Positions 11,170 through 14,431 of a stretch of DNA of 14,431 nucleotides are shown here, piece after piece (position 1 is the stretch's first letter; every line of letters starts with the position of its first letter). The position numbers and the translations under genes are program-made. The notes beneath the pieces were generated by a model that saw only the letters and a program-made list of their open reading frames with translations, did no database searches and had not been told where the DNA came from. The DNA comes from an uncultured Ruminococcus sp. GTDB taxonomy: Bacteria > Bacillota > Clostridia > Oscillospirales > Acutalibacteraceae. The DNA lies in contig CACWNZ010000066.1 in the NCBI GenBank assembly GCA_902762335.1, positions 1-14,431 of the forward strand, given 5' to 3'.

Positions 11170-14139
11170 ATGAGCAGCTACTATACGACCAATCAGGTTC
11201 CGGCTTCCAATACTATCTATACGGGTCATTTTCAGCCGAATGTAGTTGACTGGGGCTACCCGTTCACTGATCTTAAGGGGACGCTTGGACTAAGCGGCAC
11301 AGATGATGCCAATTATTTCAAATTCCTTGTTAATAACAACTCAAACCTGTCTTTGTCAGATCAGTCACTGAGCCTGAATTCAGCGACATTCTACAGATAT
11401 GCTACACAGGGAATTCTTGCAGATACTCTCAATGATGACGGCGACCCGATAATGAAAGGCTCGACTAATGCGGTAATGCCTCATTTCAACAAGGATTTCC
11501 TTGAGGGCGAAAACTCAAAGAATGCAAAGCTCGGCAATGTTTACGAGAACGTTGCATTCCCGTTCACAAAGGTTGACCGTGACGACAACGGCATATACTA
11601 CTGGTCGTTCGATAGTGCGGCAACTACCCTCAAGCTCAGCCGCAACACCAATACTGACACAAATACTCAGTATCCGTATTTCCTTAACAAAATAGCAATG
11701 GCTACTATTGAGGATTCGCAGGGCAGACCTACAGAGGCTTCCCGTGCGGGAGATAAGACCATTTACGACAGAACGGTTACCGAGACCAGATCCGACAACG
11801 TATGGTGGTCCAAAAACCTCGTCAGCTCAGGCGTTACTCAGGACGGCGAGGACTATCCCTCAAACAAATACGGCTTCTTCCCGCTTAACGACACGAGCAT
11901 AAACGATAGCAACAAGGCAGGCGCCGCAAAGTATAACTACGGCTTCGGCACAAAGCTTGAGTTTGACTTCACACTTTCAAACGACGGTAATATAAGCATA
12001 TATAACAACCAGGGACAGCGTGTTACAGCTGCAACGACCTTTAACTTCTCCGGCGACGACGACGTATGGGTATTCATAGACGGCAAGCTCGTTCTTGACA
12101 TCGGCGGCGACCACGGAAGAGCGTCAGGCTGTATAAACTTTTCTAAAAATCAGTCCTATGACTATTCATATTCCTACAAAAAGGATAAGGGAGATATAAC
12201 CCCGCAGGATTATCAGAATCATACCGACGTTAACGTCGTAACAAACAGAGTAAATGCGGCAAGCGTTCTCGTCAGTGAGGTAAAGAGCAGCACCAATCAT
12301 AACGGGAACTACTCCAACGTCGGAAAAGGCGTAAACGATAACGCCACGCAGGAGAGCCTGTGGACGAAGCTCGGCATTATCACTGATGCGCAGAAGGACG
12401 AATTCTATAAGTCAACACATACCCTCACCTTCTTCTACATGGAGAGAGGTATGTGGGAGTCGAACATGAGACTTCAGTTCAACTTCCCCGATGACGACAG
12501 CATAGAGATCGGCAAGACTATAGATACGTCCAATGTCAATGATGATCTTGTCAAATTCTTTGAGAACGTAGAAATAACGTTTGAGATCGATAACCTCGTT
12601 ACGCATTACGGCGCTCAGGCAACCACCGTTGAATCCGGCTACAACATAAGTCAGGGCGACATAAGGGACTACGGCTCTGCATCAGGAACGACCCTCAAGC
12701 CCGCAGCACGTGCGTATTATACCAGGAGCGGCGAAGATGAACGGCTGGCTACCAATAATAACGGACTGTTCAATCTTAAGAACGGGGAGTCGGCATTGTT
12801 CAGCAACCAGTTCAGGCGGGGCAGCTATTTAGGGATAAGCGAGCTGCTCGGGGATATAGATACCGAACTCTATACTACGACATGGACTATGTATGAAAAC
12901 GGCGAGCCTGTCACAAGCTACGGAGCGAGTACTAAGGTGACGGGAAACATACCGAGCAGTCCGCTTTCAAGTACCGCCTCGGCAACGCATGATAACATAA
13001 CCATAGACGATAACAGAGTAGAGCAGAAAGATGAATACAGCGGCGGCAATTACAACGCATACAAAACAGCGGCAAAGCCGAACGGCGGCGCGATAGTGTT
13101 CAGATCCTACTCCAGACCCGATGACTCGGTCAATATCAAACTGAAGGCTGCCTTTACCAACAAGATCAATACGGGTAAGCTCAAAATTAAAAAGCTCGGT
13201 GCATCTGCAAACGAGGTTCTTAACGGTACCTATACGTTTACGGTCACACTCTCGAATATAGGAGGCAGAAGTCTTGGCTACGAGGAAGACGGAGTTCCAA
13301 TAGACACCCACACCTATACGTTCACCCTTGATCCCGGTGAACAGCACACTATCTCGGGCATACCCGTAGGAACGGAGTATACAATAGTTGAGACGGTGGA
13401 CGATGACTCGACTCTTGCCGATGTCACGGGCGCAGACAGCACAGTCAGCGTAAACAAGACCACAAGAACGGTAACGGGTACTATCTCCTACGATGCAGAC
13501 AGCACAACAAAGGGTGAGACGGACGAGATAACGTTCAAGAACACCAAAAAAGAGCTTATGGATATAGAGATCATCAAGAGATGGGACAGACTGCTCGGCA
13601 CCTCAGTACCGGCAAACGTATATCTCTGCCTGCAGTATACCACCACCCCGAACGAGGAAGCCTCATGGACGGCGGTAGACGGCTACAGCAAGCTTGAACT
13701 GACGGCAACAAAAACAGGCGTTGAGATAGGTACTGTCAGCGTAAATACCCCCGGAGGATGGGTGGAGGATACTGTAGATTGGAAGTACACCATAAGCGGT
13801 CTTGAAAAAGCCGACGCCAACAACAACGCCTACTATTACAGACTGAGAGAATATGACAGCACAGGCAATACCCTGCTTGCTCCTCTCGGAAAGTACAGCA
13901 CCAAGTTCACGGTAAGCTACGACGTTGTCAACTATATTTCGGCGGATTCGACAGTTCATTCTCTCAATGTAAGAAACACCTATACCTACATAAATATGCC
14001 CGGAACAGGTGTATCTCCTGTAATCAACTTCACAGTAATCGGTGTATCCGCTCTTGCATTGGCGGTCATTGCACTACTGATATACAAAAAACGGCTGCAG
14101 AAAGCAGCCGTAAAAAACGATGAAAGAAGGGGGCAATAA
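11170..14139 (+). CDS. Sortase-type fibro-slime/Cna-B adhesin, C-terminal part after the frameshift (989 residues)
   Basis: This is the second part of the adhesin begun at 10038; the frame is open back to the shift point and the ATG at 11170 has no ribosome site. In joined numbering it is residues 378-1366. A fibro-slime domain (TIGR02148 type) is marked by FNFSGDDDVWVFIDGKLVLD (about 668-687), IGGDHGRASGCINF and LTFFYMERGMWESNMRLQFN. A pilin-like or Cna-B-like domain, KINTGKLKIKKLGASANEVLNGTYTFTVTL, begins near 1043. A second Cna-B-type domain (DIEIIKRWDRLLG) runs about 1172-1316. The end is a cell-wall sorting signal: MPGTG (about 1320-1324), a hydrophobic helix, then KKRLQKAA with a basic tail. 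The product should be exported and anchored by sortase. It may be a pilus tip or wall adhesin, given the pilin gene after it. Confidence 0.85.
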   Translation: MSSYYTTNQVPASNTIYTGHFQPNVVDWGYPFTDLKGTLGLSGTDDANYFKFLVNNNSNLSLSDQSLSLNSATFYRYATQGILADTLNDDGDPIMKGSTNAVMPHFNKDFLEGENSKNAKLGNVYENVAFPFTKVDRDDNGIYYWSFDSAATTLKLSRNTNTDTNTQYPYFLNKIAMATIEDSQGRPTEASRAGDKTIYDRTVTETRSDNVWWSKNLVSSGVTQDGEDYPSNKYGFFPLNDTSINDSNKAGAAKYNYGFGTKLEFDFTLSNDGNISIYNNQGQRVTAATTFNFSGDDDVWVFIDGKLVLDIGGDHGRASGCINFSKNQSYDYSYSYKKDKGDITPQDYQNHTDVNVVTNRVNAASVLVSEVKSSTNHNGNYSNVGKGVNDNATQESLWTKLGIITDAQKDEFYKSTHTLTFFYMERGMWESNMRLQFNFPDDDSIEIGKTIDTSNVNDDLVKFFENVEITFEIDNLVTHYGAQATTVESGYNISQGDIRDYGSASGTTLKPAARAYYTRSGEDERLATNNNGLFNLKNGESALFSNQFRRGSYLGISELLGDIDTELYTTTWTMYENGEPVTSYGASTKVTGNIPSSPLSSTASATHDNITIDDNRVEQKDEYSGGNYNAYKTAAKPNGGAIVFRSYSRPDDSVNIKLKAAFTNKINTGKLKIKKLGASANEVLNGTYTFTVTLSNIGGRSLGYEEDGVPIDTHTYTFTLDPGEQHTISGIPVGTEYTIVETVDDDSTLADVTGADSTVSVNKTTRTVTGTISYDADSTTKGETDEITFKNTKKELMDIEIIKRWDRLLGTSVPANVYLCLQYTTTPNEEASWTAVDGYSKLELTATKTGVEIGTVSVNTPGGWVEDTVDWKYTISGLEKADANNNAYYYRLREYDSTGNTLLAPLGKYSTKFTVSYDVVNYISADSTVHSLNVRNTYTYINMPGTGVSPVINFTVIGVSALALAVIALLIYKKRLQKAAVKNDERRGQ

Positions 14140-14167
14140 GGCAAAAGGACCTCTGACTTAATAATTT

Positions 14168-14226
14168 AATATGGCAGTACGATAGTCGTGCGGATCGCCT
14201 GCCATATTTATACCGACCCGCACGAC
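14168..14226 (+). promoter_or_regulatory. Pseudoknot-capable leader between adhesin and pilin genes
   Basis: Arm A AATATGGCAG (14168-14177) pairs perfectly with CTGCCATATT (14199-14208). Arm B GTCGTGCGG (14185-14193) pairs perfectly with CCGCACGAC (14218-14226). The arms are interleaved with linkers of 7, 5 and 9 nt, compatible with an H-type pseudoknot. The structure ends 14 nt before the GGAGG of the pilin gene. It could set the pilin/adhesin ratio through attenuation, mRNA processing or ribosome access. Each stem alone lacks a proper T-run, so a simple terminator is less likely. Confidence 0.5.
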
Positions 14227-14253
14227 AAAAAAACTGTTTTGGAGGTAAAAACA

Positions 14254-14431
14254 ATGAAGAGAAAGACTTTCGGGAAAGCAGGCGCAGCCGTTCTCACAAT
14301 GGCTATGCTTCTTTCAATGGGTGCTATGGCAGCTCCCGTCAGCGCAGCAGGAACAGCACTTGAAGATGGCACAAAGATCGAGGTACAGGCAAAGCAGGGA
14401 ACGTTCAAGCTCTTTAAGGTAGCAGAGGCAA
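14254..14431 (+). CDS. Pilin-type (isopeptide-forming fimbrial) surface protein, N-terminal part, truncated by the window edge
   Basis: GGAGG lies 8 nt before the ATG. The 59 visible residues start with a Sec signal peptide, MKRKTFGKAGAAVLTMAMLL continuing SMGAMAAPVSA, cleaved near AAPVSAA. The mature start then reads GTALEDGTKIEVQAKQGTFKLFKVAEA; FKLFKVA is typical of the first strand of major pilins and Cna-B-type fimbrial subunits. Domains and sorting signal lie beyond the edge. It follows a sortase-anchored adhesin by 114 nt, so I infer a backbone pilin in a sortase pilus operon; a class C sortase gene would be expected further downstream. Confidence 0.75.
   Translation, partial: MKRKTFGKAGAAVLTMAMLLSMGAMAAPVSAAGTALEDGTKIEVQAKQGTFKLFKVAEA

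Noticed and set aside
12412..13959. Several minus-strand open frames of 60-130 codons within the adhesin
   Set aside because: They have no ribosome sites, and lie opposite a coding frame with clear domains and a sorting signal.

Overview
The window looks like chromosome of an anaerobic Gram-positive of the class Clostridia, most like Ruminococcus and relatives (Oscillospiraceae). The evidence is the mix of families (a GH31 glycosidase, an ECF sigma/anti-sigma pair with a DUF6273 neighbour, QueH, a sortase-anchored fibro-slime adhesin followed by a pilin), strong Shine-Dalgarno sites, frequent TTG starts, and tRNA genes without encoded CCA. The genus is inferred, not shown.

Left part (1-3006): the N-terminal part of a GH31 glycosidase runs off the left edge on the minus strand. 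A 0.7 kb AT-rich intergenic region follows, holding a long hairpin and an array of DnaA-box-like 9-mers. Five of its boxes are spaced 21-24 bp apart, so the array resembles a replication origin. On the plus strand come a small one-helix membrane protein, a five-helix DUF6512-like membrane protein and a GNAT acetyltransferase.

Middle part (3050-6420): tRNA-Leu(UAA), tRNA-Gly(CCC) and tRNA-Ala(CGC) have strong promoters, and each is followed within 0-5 nt by a member of one GC-hairpin family. Three full copies of the larger element (about 120-130 bp) have interleaved complementary arms (A-B-A'-B'). Two of these copies alternate with copies of a four-helix-bundle (23S IVP-type) gene, in the order element, gene, element, truncated gene. 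The first gene copy has ATA where a start codon is expected and is interrupted by a 111-bp insertion that can fold as a near-perfect cloverleaf. An ECF sigma factor, its zinc-finger anti-sigma factor and a DUF6273 protein lie between the tRNA clusters.

Right part (6422-9719, minus strand): QueH (queuosine synthesis), a Gph-like HAD phosphatase, and a 625-residue lipoprotein with a C-terminal membrane anchor and apparent internal repeats. The last two form an operon.

Far right (9750-14431, plus strand): a clear promoter with a 19-bp perfect palindrome at about -60 drives a 1366-residue sortase-type surface adhesin. The adhesin has fibro-slime and Cna-B-like domains and an MPGTG anchor, but its frame is broken by a single-nucleotide shift near 11133. 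A compact pseudoknot-capable leader follows, and then the start of a pilin-type protein. This end looks like the beginning of a pilus or adhesin operon.
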